A stretch of 64,000 nt of DNA from Henricia sp. BOLD:AAB3569 (GCA_037783545.1 JBBELK010000986.1:20174-84173); one strand, 5' to 3'; counted from the first letter of the stretch, positions 34,417 to 48,592 are shown. Notes: generated by a model not told the origin, from the sequence alone. Made by a program: numbers and translations.

Positions 34417-37146
34417 ATTAGGTCAAAGTGTGTCCAAAATGCCGGCAAATTTGGAAATCAAGGAATTTTCCAACCAACTTCAAATTTTGCATGCTCCAAA
34501 CTGTATATATTCCGCACTTGTCATGCAAAATTGACAGATTTTCGCTGGGAAATGACGGAGAAATTTCAGAGTTTAGGGAAAGCGGAGCTCGGCTACGTGG
34601 TTATTCCCCTAACCGTGGCTGTTGGGACACCCTGCGCTGCGCTTGTGTACATTTGTACGGCCGTTGACTCACCCCAGATTGTGACGGGAATTAGGTCAAA
34701 GTGTGTGCCAAATGCCGGCAAATTTGGAAATCAAGGAATTTTCCAACCAACTTCAAATTTTGCATGCTCCAAACTGTATATATTCCGCACTTGTCATGCA
34801 AAATTGACAGATTTTCGCTAGGAAATGACGGAGAAATTTCAGAGTTTAGGGAAAGCGGAGCTCGGCTACGTGGTTATTCCCCTAACCGTGGCTGTTGGGA
34901 CACCCTGCGCTGCGCTGGTGTACATTTGTACGGCCGTTGACTCACCCCAGATTGTGACGGGAATTAGGTCAAAGTGTGTCCCAAATGTCGGCAAATTTGG
35001 AAATCAAGGAATTTTCCAACCAACTTCAAATTTTGCATGCTCCAAACTGTATATATTCCGCACTTGTCATGCAAAATTGACAGATTTTCGCAGGGAAATG
35101 ACGGAGAAATTTCAGAGTTTAGGGAAAGCGGAGCTCGGCTACGTGGTTATTCCCCTAACCGTGGCTGTTGGGACACCCTGCGCTGCGCTTGTGTACATTT
35201 GTACGGCCGTTGACTCACCCCAGATTGTGACGGGAATTAGGTCAAAGTGTGTCCCAAATGCCGGCAAATTTGGAAATCAAGGAATTTTCCAACCAACTTC
35301 AAATTTTGCATGCTCCAAACTGTATATATTCCGCACTTGTCATGCAAAATTGACAGATTTTCGCTGGGAAATGACGGAGAAATTTCAGAGTTTAGGGAAA
35401 GCGGAGCTCGGCTACGTGGTTATTCCCCTAACCGTGGCTGTTGGGACACCCTGCGCTGCGCTGGTGTACATTTGTACGGCCGTTGACTCACCCCAGATTG
35501 TGACGGGAATTAGGTCAAAGTGTGTCCAAAATGCCGGCAAATTTGGAAATCAAGGAATTTTCCAACCAACTTCAAATTTTGCATGCTCCAAACTGTATAT
35601 ATTCCGCACTTGTCATGCAAAATTGACAGATTTTCGCTGGGAAATGACGGAGAAATTTCAGAGTTTAGGGAAAGCGGAGCTCGGCTACGTGGTTATTCCC
35701 CTAACCGTGGCTGTTGGGACACCCTGCGCTGCGCTTGTGTACATTTGTACGGCCGTTGACTCACCCCAGATTGTGACGGGAATTAGGTCAAAGTGTGTGC
35801 CAAATGCCGGCAAATTTGGAAATCAAGGAATTTTCCAACCAACTTCAAATTTTGCATGCTCCAAACTGTATATATTCCGCACTTGTCATGCAAAATTGAC
35901 AGATTTTCGCTAGGAAATGACGGAGAAATTTCAGAGTTTAGGGAAAGCGGAGCTCGGCTACGTGGTTATTCCCCTAACCGTGGCTGTTGGGACACCCTGC
36001 GCTGCGCTGGTGTACATTTGTACGGCCGTTGACTCACCCCAGATTGTGACGGGAATTAGGTCAAAGTGTGTCCCAAATGTCGGCAAATTTGGAAATCAAG
36101 GAATTTTCCAACCAACTTCAAATTTTGCATGCTCCAAACTGTATATATTCCGCACTTGTCATGCAAAATTGACAGATTTTCGCTGGGAAATGACGGAGAA
36201 ATTTCAGAGTTTAGGGAAAGCGGAGCTCGGCTACGTGGTTATTCCCCTAACCGTGGCTGTTGGGACACCCTGCGCTGCGCTGGTGTACATTTGTACGGCC
36301 GTTGACTCACCCCAGATTGTGACGGGAATTAGATCAAAGTGTGTCCCAAATGCCGGCAAATTTGGAAATCAAGGAATTTTCCAACCAACTTCAAATTTTG
36401 CATGCTCCAAACTGTCTATATTCCGCACTTGTCATGCAAAATTGACAGATTTTCGCTAGGAAATGACGGAGAAATTTCAGAGTTTAGGGAAAGCGGAGCT
36501 CGGCTACGTGGTTATTCCCCTAACCGTGGCTGTTGGGACACCCTGCGCTGCGCTTGTGTACATTTGTACGGCCGTTGACTCACCCCAGATTGTGACGGGA
36601 ATTAGGTCAAAGTGTGTCCCAAATGTCGGCAAATTTGGAAATCAAGGAATTTTCCAACCAACTTCAAATTTTGCATGCTCCAAACTGTATATATTCCGCA
36701 CTTGTCATGCAAAATTGACAGATTTTCGCTGGGAAATGACGGAGAAATTTCAGAGTTTAGGGAAAGCGGAGCTCGGCTACGTGGTTATTCCCCTAACCGT
36801 GGCTGTTGGGACACCCTGCGCTGCGCTGGTGTACATTTGTACGGCCGTTGACTCACCCCAGATTGTGACGGGAATTAGATCAAAGTGTGTCCCAAATGCT
36901 GGCAAATTTGGAAATCAAGGAATTTTCCAACCAACTTCAAATTTTGCATGCTCCAAACTGTCTATATTCCGCACTTGTCATCCAAAATTGACAGATTTTC
37001 GCTAGGAAATGACGGAGAAATTTCAGAGTTTAGGGAAAGCGGAGCTCGGCTACGTGGTTATTCCCCTAACCGTGGCTGTTGGGACACCCTGCGCCGCGCT
37101 GGTGTACATTTGTACGGCCGTTGACTCACCCCAGATTGTGACGGGA
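34417..37146 (+). repeat. Domain B higher-order repeat, decaying continuation (10 monomers)
   Basis: The order is Q, A, V, plain, Q, A, V, L, V, L. The W and H units have been lost and three-unit and two-unit sub-blocks are doubled. The V unit at 34963 has CGCAGGGAAATG, a private change. Confidence 0.7.
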
Positions 37147-37965
37147 ATTAGGTCAAAGTGTGTCCCAAATGCCGGCAAATTTGGAAATCAAGGAAATTTC
37201 CAACCAACTTCAAATTTTGCATCCTCCAAACTGTATATATTCCGCACTTGTCATGCAAAATTGACAGATTTTCGCTGGGAAATGACGGAGAAATTTCAGA
37301 GTTTAGGGAAAGCGGAGCTAGGCTACGTGGTTATTCCCCTAACCGTGGCTGTTGGGACACCCTGCGCTGCGCTTGTGTACATTTGTACGGCCGTTGACTC
37401 ACCCCAGATTGTGACGGGAATTAGGTCAAAGTGTGTCCCAAATGCCGGCAAATTTGGAAATCAAGGAATTTTCGAACCAACTTCAAATTTTGCATGCTCC
37501 AAACTGTATATATTCCGCACTTGTCATGCAAAATTGACAGATTTTCGCTGGGAAATGATGTAGAAATTTCAGAGTTTAGGGAAAGCGGAGCTCGGCTACG
37601 TGGTTATTCCCCTAACCGTGGCTGTTGGGACACCCTGCGCTGCGCTGGTGTACATTTGTACGGCCGTTGACTCACCCCAGATTGTGACGGGAATTAGGTC
37701 AAAGTGTGTCCCAAATGCCGGCAAATTTGGAAATCAAGGAATTTTCCAACCAACTTCAAATTTTGCATGCTCCAAACTGTATATATTCCGCACTTGTCAT
37801 GCAAAATTGACAGATTTTCGCTGGGAAATGACGGAGAAATTTCAGAGTTTAGGGAAAGCGGAGCTCGGCTACGTGGTTATTCCCCTAACCGTGGTTGTTG
37901 GGACACCCTGCGCTGCGCTGGTGTACATTTGTACGGCCGTTGACTCACCCCAGATTGTGACGGGA

Positions 37966-39047
37966 ATTAGATCAAAGTGTGTCCCAAATGCCGGCAAATT
38001 TGGAAATCAAGGAATTTTCCAACCAACTTCAAATTTTGCATGCTCCAAACTGTCTATATTCCGCACTTGTCATGCAAAATTGACAGATTTTCGCTAGGAA
38101 ATGACGGAGAAATTTCAGAGTTTAGGGAAAGCGGAGCTCGGCTACGTGGTTATTCCCCTCACCGTGGCTGTTGGGACACCCTGCGCTGCGCTTGTGTACA
38201 TTTGTACGGCCGTTGACTCACCCCAGATTGTGACGGGAATTAGGTAAAAGTGTGTCCCAAATGCCGGCAAATTTGGGAATCAAGGAATTTTCCAACCAAC
38301 TTCAAATTTTGCATGCTCCAAACTGTATATATTCCGCACTTGTCATGCAAAATTGACAGATTTTCGCTGGGAAATGACGGAGAAATTTCAGAGTTTAGGG
38401 AAAGCGGAGCTCGGCTACGTGGTTATTCCCCTAACCGTGGCTGTTGGGACACCCTGCGCTGCGCTGGTGTACATTTGTACGGCCGTTGACTCACCCCAGA
38501 TTGTGACGGGAATTAGGTCAAAGTGTGTCCCAAATGCCGGCAAATTTGGAAATCAAGGAATTTTCCAACCAACTTCAAATTTTGCATGCTCCAAACTGTA
38601 TATATTCCGCACTTGTCATGCAAAATTGACAGATTTTCGCTGGGAAATGACGGAGAAATTTCAGAGTTTAGGGAAAGCGGAGCTCAGCTACGTGGTTATT
38701 CCCCTAACCGTGGCTGTTGGGACACCCTGCGCTGCGCTGGTGTACATTTGTACGGCCGTTGACTCACCCCAGATTGTGACGGGGAATTAGGTCAAAGTGC
38801 CGGCAAATTTGGAAATCAATGAATTTTCCAACCAACTTCAAATTTTGCATGCTCCAAACTGTATATATTCCGCACTTGTCATGCAAAATTGACAGATTTT
38901 CGCTGGGAAATGACGGAGAAATTTCAGAGTTTAGGGAAAGCGGAGCTAGGCTACGTGGTTATTCCCCTAACCGTGGCTGTTGGGACACCCTGCGCTGCGC
39001 TTGTGTACATTTGTACGGCCGTTGACTCACCCCAGATTGTGACGGGA
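37966..39047 (+). repeat. Four-monomer block ending in an 11-bp-deleted unit, copy 1
   Basis: Units L, W, plain (with GAGCTCAGC) and a 262-bp unit (38786-39047) in which GTGTGTCCCAAATGCC is reduced to GTGCC. The third unit ends GACGGGGAATT, one base longer than usual. The same series recurs 5450 bp downstream. Confidence 0.75.
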
Positions 39048-42000
39048 ATTAGGTCAAAGTGTGTCCCAAATGCCGGCAAATTTGGAAATCAAGGAATTTT
39101 CCAACCAACTTCAAATTTTGCATGCTCCAAACTGTATATATTCCGCACTTGTCATGCAAAATTGACAGATTTTCGCTGGGAAATGATGTAGAAATTTCAG
39201 AGTTTAGGGAAAGCGGAGCTCGGCTACGTGGTTATTCCCCTAACCGTGGCTGTTGGGACACCCTGCGCTGCGCTGGTGTACATTTGTACGGCCGTTGACT
39301 CACCCCAGATTGTGACGGGAATTAGGTCAAAGTGTGTCCCAAATGCCGGCAAATTTGGAAATCAAGGAATTTTCCAACCAACTTCAAATTTTGCATGCTC
39401 CAAACTGTATATATTCCGCACTTGTCATGCAAAATTGACAGATTTTCGCTGGGAAATGACGGAGAAATTTCAGAGTTTAGGGAAAGCGGAGCTCGGCTAC
39501 GTGGTTATTCCCCTAACCGTGGCTGTTGGGACACCCTGCGCTGCGCTGGTGTACATTTGTACGGCCGTTGACTCACCCCAGATTGTGACGGGAATTAGGT
39601 CAAAGTGTGTCCCAAATGCCGGCAAATTTGGAAATCAAGGAATTTTCCAACCAACTTCAAATTTTGCATGCTCCAAACTGTATATATTCCGCACTTGTCA
39701 TGCAAAATTGACAGATTTTCGCTGGGAAATGACGGAGCAATTTCAGAGTTTAGGGAAAGCGGAGCTCGGCTACGTGGTTATTCCCCTAACCGTGGCTGTT
39801 GGGACACCCTGCGCTGCGCTTGTGTACATTTGTACGGCCGTTGACTCACCCCAGATTGTGACGGGAATTAGGTCAAAGTGTGTGCCAAATGCCGGCAAAT
39901 TTGGAAATCAAGGAATTTTCCAACCAACTTCAAATTTTGCATGCTCCAAACTGTATATATTTCGCACTTGTCGTGCAAAATTGACAGATTTTCGCTGGGA
40001 AATGACGGAGAAATTTCAGAGTTTAGGGAAAGCGGAGCTCGGCTACGTGGTTATTCCCCTAACCGTGGCTGTTGGGACACCCTGCGCTGCGCTGGTGTAC
40101 ATTTGTACGGCCGTTGACTCACCCCAGATTGTGACGGGAATTAGGTCAAAGTGTGTCCCAAATGCCGGCAAATTTGGAAATCAAGGAATTTTCCAACCAA
40201 CTTCAAATTGTGCATGCTCCAAACTGTATATATTCCGCACTTGTCATGCAAAATTGACAGATTTTCGCTGGGAAATGACGGAGAAATTTCAGAGTTTAGG
40301 GAAAGCGGAGCTCGGCTACGTGGTTATTCCCCTAACCGTGGCTGTTGGGACACCCTGCGCTGCGCTTGTGTACATTTGTACGGCCGTTGACTCACCCCAG
40401 ATTGTGACGGGAATTAGGTCAAAGTGTGTGCCAAATGCCGGCAAATTTGGAAATCAAGGATTTTTCCAACAAACTTCAAATTTTGCATGCTCCAAACTGT
40501 ATATATTCCGCACTTGTCATGCAAAATTGACAGATTTTCGCTAGGAAATGACGGAGAAATTTCAGAGTTTAGGGAAAGCGGAGCTCGGCTACGTGGTTAT
40601 TCCCCTAACCGTGGCTGTTGGGACACCCTGCGCTGCGCTGGTGTACATTTGTACGGCCGTTGACTCACCCCAGATTGTGACGGGAATTAGGTCAAAGTGT
40701 GTCCCAAATGTCGGCAAATTTGGAAATCAAGGAATTTTCCAACCAACTTCAAATTTTGCATGCTCCAAACTGTATATATTCCGCACTTGTCATGCAAAAT
40801 TGACAGATTTTCGCTGGGAAATGACGGAGAAATTTCAGAGTTTAGGGAAAGCGGAGCTCGGCTACGTGGTTATTCCCCTAACCGTGGCTGTTGGGACACC
40901 CTGCGCTGCGCTGGTGTACATTTGTACGGCCGTTGACTCACCCCAGATGGTGACGGGAATTAGGTCAAAGTGTGTCCCAAATGCCGGCAAATTTGGAAAT
41001 CAAGGAATTTTCCAACCAACTTCAAATTTTGCATGCTCCAAACTGTCTATATTCCGCACTTGTCATTCAAAATTGACAGATTTTCGCTAGGAAATGACGG
41101 AGAAATTTCAGAGTTTAGGGAAAGCGGAGCTTGGCTACGTGGTTATTCCCCTAACCGTGGCTGTTGGGACACCCTGCGCTGCGCTTGTGTACATTTGTAC
41201 GGCCGTTGACTCACCCCAGATGGTGACGGGAATTAGGTCAAAGTGTGTCCCAAATGCCGGCAAATTTGGAAATCAAGGAATTTTCCAACCAACTTCAAAT
41301 TTTGCATGCTCCAAACTGTCTATATTCCGCACTTGTCATTCAAAATTGACAGATTTTCGCTAGGAAATGACGGAGAAATTTCAGAGTTTAGGGAAAGCGG
41401 AGCTCGGCTACGTGGTTATTCCCCTAACCGTGGCTGTTGGGACACCCTGCGCCGCGCTGGTGTACATTTGTACGGCCGTTGACTCACCCCAGATTTTGAC
41501 GGGAATTAGGTCAAAGTGTGTCCCAAATGCCGGCAAATTTGGAAATCAAGGAATTTTCCAACCAACTTCAAATTGTGCATGCTCCAAACTGTATATATTC
41601 CGCACTTGTCATGCAAAATTGACAGATTTTCGCTGGGAAATGACGGAGAAATTTCAGAGTTTAGGGAAAGCGGAGCTCGGCTACGTGGTTATTCCCCTAA
41701 CCGTGGCTGTTAGGACACCCTGCGCTGCGCTGGTGTACATTTGTACGGCCGTTGACTCACCCCAGATTGTGACGGGAATTAGGTCAAAGTGTGTCCCAAA
41801 TGCCGGCAAATTTGGAAATCAAGGAATTTTCCAACCAACTTCAAATGTTGCATGCTCCAAACTGTATATATTCCGCACTTGTCATGCAAAATTGACAGAT
41901 TTTCGCTGGGAAATGACGGAGAAATTTCAGAGTTTAGGGAAAGCGGAGCTCGGCTACGTGGTTATTCCCCTAACCGTGGCTGTTGGGACACCCTGCGCTG

Positions 42001-43415
42001 CGCTGGTGTACATTTGTACGGCCGTTGACTCACCCCAGATTGTGACGGGAATTAGGTCAAAGTGTGTCCCAAATGCCGGCAAATTTGGAAATCAAGGAAT
42101 TTTCCAACCAACTTTAAATTTTGCATGCTCCAAACTGTATATATTCTGCACTTGTCATGCAAAATTGACAGATTTTCGCTGGGAAATGACGGAGAAATTT
42201 CAGAGTTTAGGGAAAGCGGAGCTCGGCTACGTGGTTATTCCCCTAACCGTGGCTGTTGGGACACCCTGCGCTGCGCTTGTGTACATTTGTACGGCCATTG
42301 ACTCACCCCAGATTGTGACGGGAATTAGGTCAAAGTGTGTCCCAAATGCCGGCAAATTTGGAAATCAAGGAATTTTCCAACCAACTTCAAATTTTGCATG
42401 CTCCAAACTGTATATATTCCGCACTTGTCATGCAAAATTGACAGATTTTCGCTAGGAAATGACGGAGAAATTTCAGAGTTTAGGGAAAGCGGAGCTCGGC
42501 TACGTGGTTATTCCCCTAACCGTGGCTGTTGGGACACCCTGCGCTGCGCTGGTGTACATTTGTACGGCCGTTGACTCACCCCAGATTGTGAAGGGAATTA
42601 GGTCAAAGTGTGTCCCAAATGTCGGCAAATTTGGAAATCAAGGAATTTTCCAACCAACTTCAAATTTTGCATGCTCCAAACTGTATATATTCCGCACTTG
42701 TCATGCAAAATTGACAGATTTTCGCTGGGAAATGACGGAGAAATTTCAGAGTTTAGGGAAAGCGGAGCTCGGCTACGTGGTTATTCCCCTAACCGTGGCT
42801 GTTGGGACACCCTGCGCTGCGCTAGTGTACATTTGTACGGCCGTTGACTCACCCCAGATTGTGACGGGAATTAGATCAAAGTGTGTCCCAAATGCCGGCA
42901 AATTTGGAAATCAAGGAATTTTCCAACCAACTTCAAATTTTGCATGCTCCAAACTGTCTATATTCCGCACTTGTCATGCAAAATTGACAGATTTTCGCTA
43001 GGAAATGACGGAGAAATTTCAGAGTTTAGGGAAAGCGGAGCTCGGCTACGTGGTTATTCCCCTAACCGTGGCTGTTGGGACACCCTGCGCTGCGCTTGTG
43101 TACATTTGTACGGCCGTTGACTCACCCCAGATTGTGACGGGAATTAGGTAAAAGTGTGTCCCAAATGCCGGCAAATTTGGGAATCAAGGAATTTTCCAAC
43201 CAACTTCAAATTTGGCATGCTCCAAACTGTATATATTCCGCACTTGTCATGCAAAATTGACAGATTTTCGCTGGGAAATGACGGAGAAATTTCAGAGTTT
43301 AGGGAAAGCGGAGCTCGGCTACGTGGTTATTCCCCTAACCGTGGCTGTTGGGACACCCTGCGCTGCGCTAGTGTACATTTGTACGGCCGTTGACTCACCC
43401 CAGATTGTGACGGGA

Positions 43416-44496
43416 ATTAGATCAAAGTGTGTCCCAAATGCCGGCAAATTTGGAAATCAAGGAATTTTCCAACCAACTTCAAATTTTGCATGCTCCAAAC
43501 TGTCTATATTCCGCACTTGTCATGCAAAATTGACAGATTTTCGCTAGGAAATGACGGAGAAATTTCAGAGTTTAGGGAAAGCGGAGCTCGGCTACGTGGT
43601 TATTCCCCTAACCGTGGCTGTTGGGACACCCTGCGCTGCGCTTGTGTACATTTGTACGGCCGTTGACTCACCCCAGATTGTGACGGGAATTAGGTAAAAG
43701 TGTGTCCCAAATGCCGGCAAATTTGGGAATCAAGGAATTTTCCAACCAACTTCAAATTTTGCATGCTCCAAACTGTATATATTCCGCACTTGTCATGCAA
43801 AATTGACAGATTTTCGCTGGGAAATGACGGAGAAATTTCAGAGTTTGGGGAAAGCGGAGCTCGGCTACCTGGTTATTCCCCTAACCGTGGCTGTTGGGAC
43901 ACCCTGCGCCGCGCTGGTGTACATTTGTACGGCCGTTGACTCACCCCAGATTGTGACGGGAATTAGGTCAAAGTGTGTCCCAAATGCCGGCAAATTTGGA
44001 AATCAAGGAATTTTCCAACCAACTTCAAATTTTGCATGCTCCAAACTGTATATATTCCGCACTTGTCATGCAAAATTGACAGATTTTCGCTGGGAAATGA
44101 CGGAGAAATTTCAGAGTTTAGGGAAAGCGGAGCTCAGCTACGTGGTTATTCCCCTAACCGTGGCTGTTGGGACACCCTGCGCTGCGCTGGTGTACATTTG
44201 TACGGCCGTTGACTCACCCCAGATTGTGACGGGAATTAGGTCAAAGTGCCGGCAAATTTGGAAATCAAGGAATTTTCCAACCAACTTCAAATTTTGCATG
44301 CTCCAAACTGTATATATTCCGCACTTGTCATGCAAAATTGACAGATTTTCGCTGGGAAATGACGGAGAAATTTCAGAGTTTAGGGAAAGCGGAGCTAGGC
44401 TACGTGGTTATTCCCCTAACCGTGGCTGTTGGGACACCCTGCGCTGCGCTTGTGTACATTTGTACGGCCGTTGACTCACCCCAGATTGTGACGGGA
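43416..44496 (+). repeat. Four-monomer block ending in an 11-bp-deleted unit, copy 2
   Basis: Units L, W, plain (GAGCTCAGC at about 44142) and the 262-bp unit 44235-44496 repeat the series found at 37966-39047. The W units differ slightly (GTTTGGGG here, GTTTAGGG there). The array changes to domain C exactly where this block ends. Confidence 0.75.
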
Positions 44497-44769
44497 ATTA
44501 GGTCAAAGTGTGTCCCAAATGCCGGCAAATTTGGAAATCAAGGAATTTTCCAACCAACTTCAAATTTTGCATGCTCCAAACTGTATATATTCCGCACTTG
44601 TCATGCAAAATTGACAGATTTTCGCTGGGAAATGACGGAGAAATTTCAGAGTTTAGGGAAAACGGAGCTCGGCTGCGTGGTTATTCCCCTTACCGTGGCT
44701 GTTGGGACACCCTGCGCCGCGCTGGTGTACATTTGTACGGCCGTTGACTCACCCCAGATTGTGACGGGA

Positions 44770-45862
44770 ATTAGGTCAAAGTGTGTCCCAAATGCCGGCA
44801 AATTTGGAAATCAAGGAATTTTCCAACCAACTTCAAATTTTGCATGTTCCAAACTGTATATATTCCGCACTTGTCATGCAAAATTGACAGATTTTCGCTG
44901 GGAAATGACGGAGAAATTTCGGAGTTTAGGGAAAACGGAGCTCGGCTGCGTGGTTATTCCCCTAACCGTGGCTGTTGGGACACCCTGCGCATGCGCTGGT
45001 GTACATTTCTACGGCCGTTGACTCACCCCAGATTGTGACGGGAATTAGGTCAAAGTGTGTCCCAAATGCCGGCAAATTTGGAAATTAAGGAATTTTCCAA
45101 CCAACTTCAAATTTTGCATGCTCCAAACTGTATATATTCCGCACTTGTCATGCAAAATTGACAGATTTTCGCTGGGAAATGACGGAGAAATTTCAGAGTT
45201 TAGGGAAAACGGAGCTCGGCTGCGTGGTTATTCCCCTAACCGTGGCTGTTGGGACACCCTGCGCCGCGCTGGTGTACATTTCTACGGCCGTTGACTCACC
45301 CCAGATTGTGACGGGAATTAGGTCAAAGTGTGTCCCAAATGCCGGCAAATTTGGAAATCAAGGAATTTTCCAACCAACTTCAAATTTTGCACGCTCCAAA
45401 CTGTATATATTCCGCACTTGTCATGCAAAATTGACAGATTTTCGCTGGGAACTGACGGAGAAATTTCAGAGTTTAGGGAAAACGGAGCTCGGCTGCGTGG
45501 TTATTCCCCTAACCGTGGCTGTTGGGACACCCTGCGCCGCGCTGGTGTACATTTGTACGGCCGTTGACTCACCCCAGATTGTGACGGGAATTAGGTCAAA
45601 GTGTGTCCCAAATGCCGGCAAATTTGGAAATCAAGGAATTTTCCAACCAACTTCAAATTTTGCATGCTCCAAACTGTATATATTCCGCACTTGTCATGCA
45701 AAATTGACAGATTTTCGCTGGGAAATGACGGAGAAATTTCAGAGTTTAGGGAAAACGGAGCTCGGCTGCGTGGTTATTCCCCTAACCGTGGCTGTTGGGA
45801 CACCCTGCGCCGCGCTGGTGTACATTTGTACGGCCGTTGACTCACCCCAGATTGTGACGGGA
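44770..45862 (+). repeat. Domain C four-monomer higher-order repeat (type copy P-S-R-N)
   Basis: P (44770) has GCATGTTCC, TTTCGGAG, GCGCATGCGCTGG and a length of 274. S (45044) has GGAAATTAAGG. R (45317) has TTGCACGCTCC and GGGAACTGACGG. N (45590) is plain. P recurs at 45863, 48319 and 49958, and S-R pairs recur at 46137, 47500 and 50232. Between them R-N dimers are repeated one to three times, so the period varies. Confidence 0.8.
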
Positions 45863-48592
45863 ATTAGGTCAAAGTGTGTCCCAAATGCCGGCAAATTTGG
45901 AAATCAAGGAATTTTCCAACCAACTTCAAATTTTGCATGTTCCAAACTGTATATATTCCGCACTTGTCATGCAAAATTGACAGATTTTCGCTGGGAAATG
46001 ACGGAGAAATTTCGGAGTTTAGGGAAAACGGAGCTCGGCTGCGTGGTTATTCCCCTAACCGTGGCTGTTGGGACACCCTGCGCATGCGCTGGTGTACATT
46101 TCTACGGCCGTTGACTCACCCCAGATTGTGACGGGAATTAGGTCAAAGTGTGTCCCAAATGCCGGCAAATTTGGAAATTAAGGAATTTTCCAACCAACTT
46201 CAAATTTTGCATGCTCCAAACTGTATATATTCCGCACTTGTCATGCAAAATTGACAGATTTTCGCTGGGAAATGACGGAGAAATTTCAGAGTTTAGGGAA
46301 AACGGAGCTCGGCTGCGTGGTTATTCCCTAACCGTGGCTGTTAGGAAACCCTGCGCCGCGCTGGTGTACATTTCTACGGCCGTTGACTCACCCCAGATTG
46401 TGACGGGAATTAGGTCAAAGTGTGTCCCAAATGCCGGCAAATTTGGAAATCAAGGAATTTTCCAACCAACTTCAAATTTTGCACGCTCCAAACTGTATAT
46501 ATTCCGCACTTGTCATGCAAAATTGACAGATTTTCGCTGGGAACTGACGGAGAAATTTCAGAGTTTAGGGAAAACGGAGCTCGGCTGCGTGGTTATTCCC
46601 CTAACCGTGGCTGTTGGGACACCCTGCGCCGCGCTGGTGTACATTTGTACGGCCGTTGACTCACCCCAGATTGTGACGGGAATTAGGTCAAAGTGTGTCC
46701 CAAATGCCGGCAAATTTGGAAATCAAGGAATTTTCCAACCAACTTCAAATTTTGCATGCTCCAAACTGTATATATTCCGCACTTGTCATGCAAAATTGAC
46801 AGATTTTCGCTGGGAAATGACGGAGAAATTTCAGAGTTTAGGGAAAACGGAGCTCGGCTGCGTGGTTATTCCCCTAACCGTGGCTGTTGGGACACCCTGC
46901 GCCGCGCTGGTGTACATTTCTACGGCCGTTGACTCACCCCAGATTGTGACGGGAATTAGGTCAAAGTGTGTCCCAAATGCCGGCAAATTTGGAAATCAAG
47001 GAATTTTCCAACCAACTTCAAATTTTGCACGCTCCAAACTGTATATATTCCGCACTTGTCATGCAAAATTGACAGATTTTCGCTGGGAACTGACGGAGAA
47101 ATTTCAGAGTTTAGGGAAAACGGAGCTCGGCTGCGTGGTTATTCCCCTAACCGTGGCTGTTGGGACACCCTGCGCCGCGCTGGTGTACATTTGTACGGCC
47201 GTTGACTCACCCCAGATTGTGACGGGAATTAGGTCAAAGTGTGTCCCAAATGCCGGCAAATTTGGAAATCAAGGAATTTTCCAACCAACTTCAAATTTTG
47301 CATGCTCCAAACTGTATATATTCCGCACTTGTCATGCAAAATTGACAGATTTTCGCTGGGAAATGACGGAGAAATTTCAGAGTTTAGGGAAAACGGAGCT
47401 CGGCTGCGTGGTTATTCCCCTAACCGTGGCTGTTGGGACACCCTGCGCCGCGCTGGTGTACATTTCTACGGCCGTTGACTCACCCAGATTGTGACGGGAA
47501 TTAGGTCAAAGTGTGTCCCAAATGCCGGCAAATTTGGAAATTAAGGAATTTTCCAACCAACTTCAAATTTTGCATGCTCCAAACTGTATATATTCCGCAC
47601 TTGTCATGCAAAATTGACAGATTTTCGCTGGGAAATGACGGAGAAATTTCAGAGTTTAGGGAAAACGGAGCTCGGCTGCGTGGTTATTCCCCTAACCGTG
47701 GCTGTTGGGACACCCTGCGCCGCGCTGGTGTACATTTCTACGGCCGTTGACTCACCCCAGATTGTGACGGGAATTAGGTCAAAGTGTGTCCCAAATGCCG
47801 GCAAATTTGGAAATCAAGGAATTTTCCAACCAACTTCAAATTTTGCACGCTCCAAACTGTATATATTCCGCACTTGTCATGCAAAATTGACAGATTTTCG
47901 CTGGGAACTGACGGAGAAATTTCAGAGTTTAGGGAAAACGGAGCTCGGCTGCGTGGTTATTCCCCTAACCGTGGCTGTTGGGACACCCTGCGCCGCGCTG
48001 GTGTACATTTGTACGGCCGTTGACTCACCCCAGATTGTGACGGGAATTAGGTCAAAGTGTGTCCCAAATGCCGGCAAATTTGGAAATCAAGGAATTTTCC
48101 AACCAACTTCAAATTTTGCATGCTCCAAACTGTATATATTCCGCACTTGTCATGCAAAATTGACAGATTTTCGCTGGGAAATGACGGAGAAATTTCAGAG
48201 TTTAGGGAAAACGGAGCTCGGCTGCGTGGTTATTCCCCTAACCGTGGCTGTTGGGACACCCTGCGCCGCGCTGGTGTACATTTGTACGGCCGTTGACTCA
48301 CCCCAGATTGTGACGGGAATTAGGTCAAAGTGTGTCCCAAATGCCGGCAAATTTGGAAATCAAGGAATTTTCCAACCAACTTCAAATTTTGCATGTTCCA
48401 AACTGTATATATTCCGCACTTGTCATGCAAAATTGACAGATTTTCGCTGGGAAATGACGGAGAAATTTCGGAGTTTAGGGAAAACGGAGCTCGGCTGCGT
48501 GGTTATTCCCCTAACCGTGGCTGTTGGGACACCCTGCGCATGCGCTGGTGTACATTTCTACGGCCGTTGACTCACTCCAGATTGTGACGGGA

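Larger units (their letters stand above)
12781..44496 (+). repeat. Satellite domain B (~116 monomers, 'gggaaagcgg / ggctacg' subfamily)
   Basis: Most monomers read GGGAAAGCGG with GGCTACG, and alternate GCGCTTGTG with GCGCTGGTG. Twelve units carry a 6-bp insertion making the palindrome GCGCATGCGC and a length of 279. A-type units are interspersed at 14151, 16067, 16340, 16886-17984, 20454, 22097 and 22370. From ~26.2 kb, markers such as GTCCAAAATGCC, GTGCCAAATG, AATGTCGGC and CGCTAGG recur in fixed order. Confidence 0.85.
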
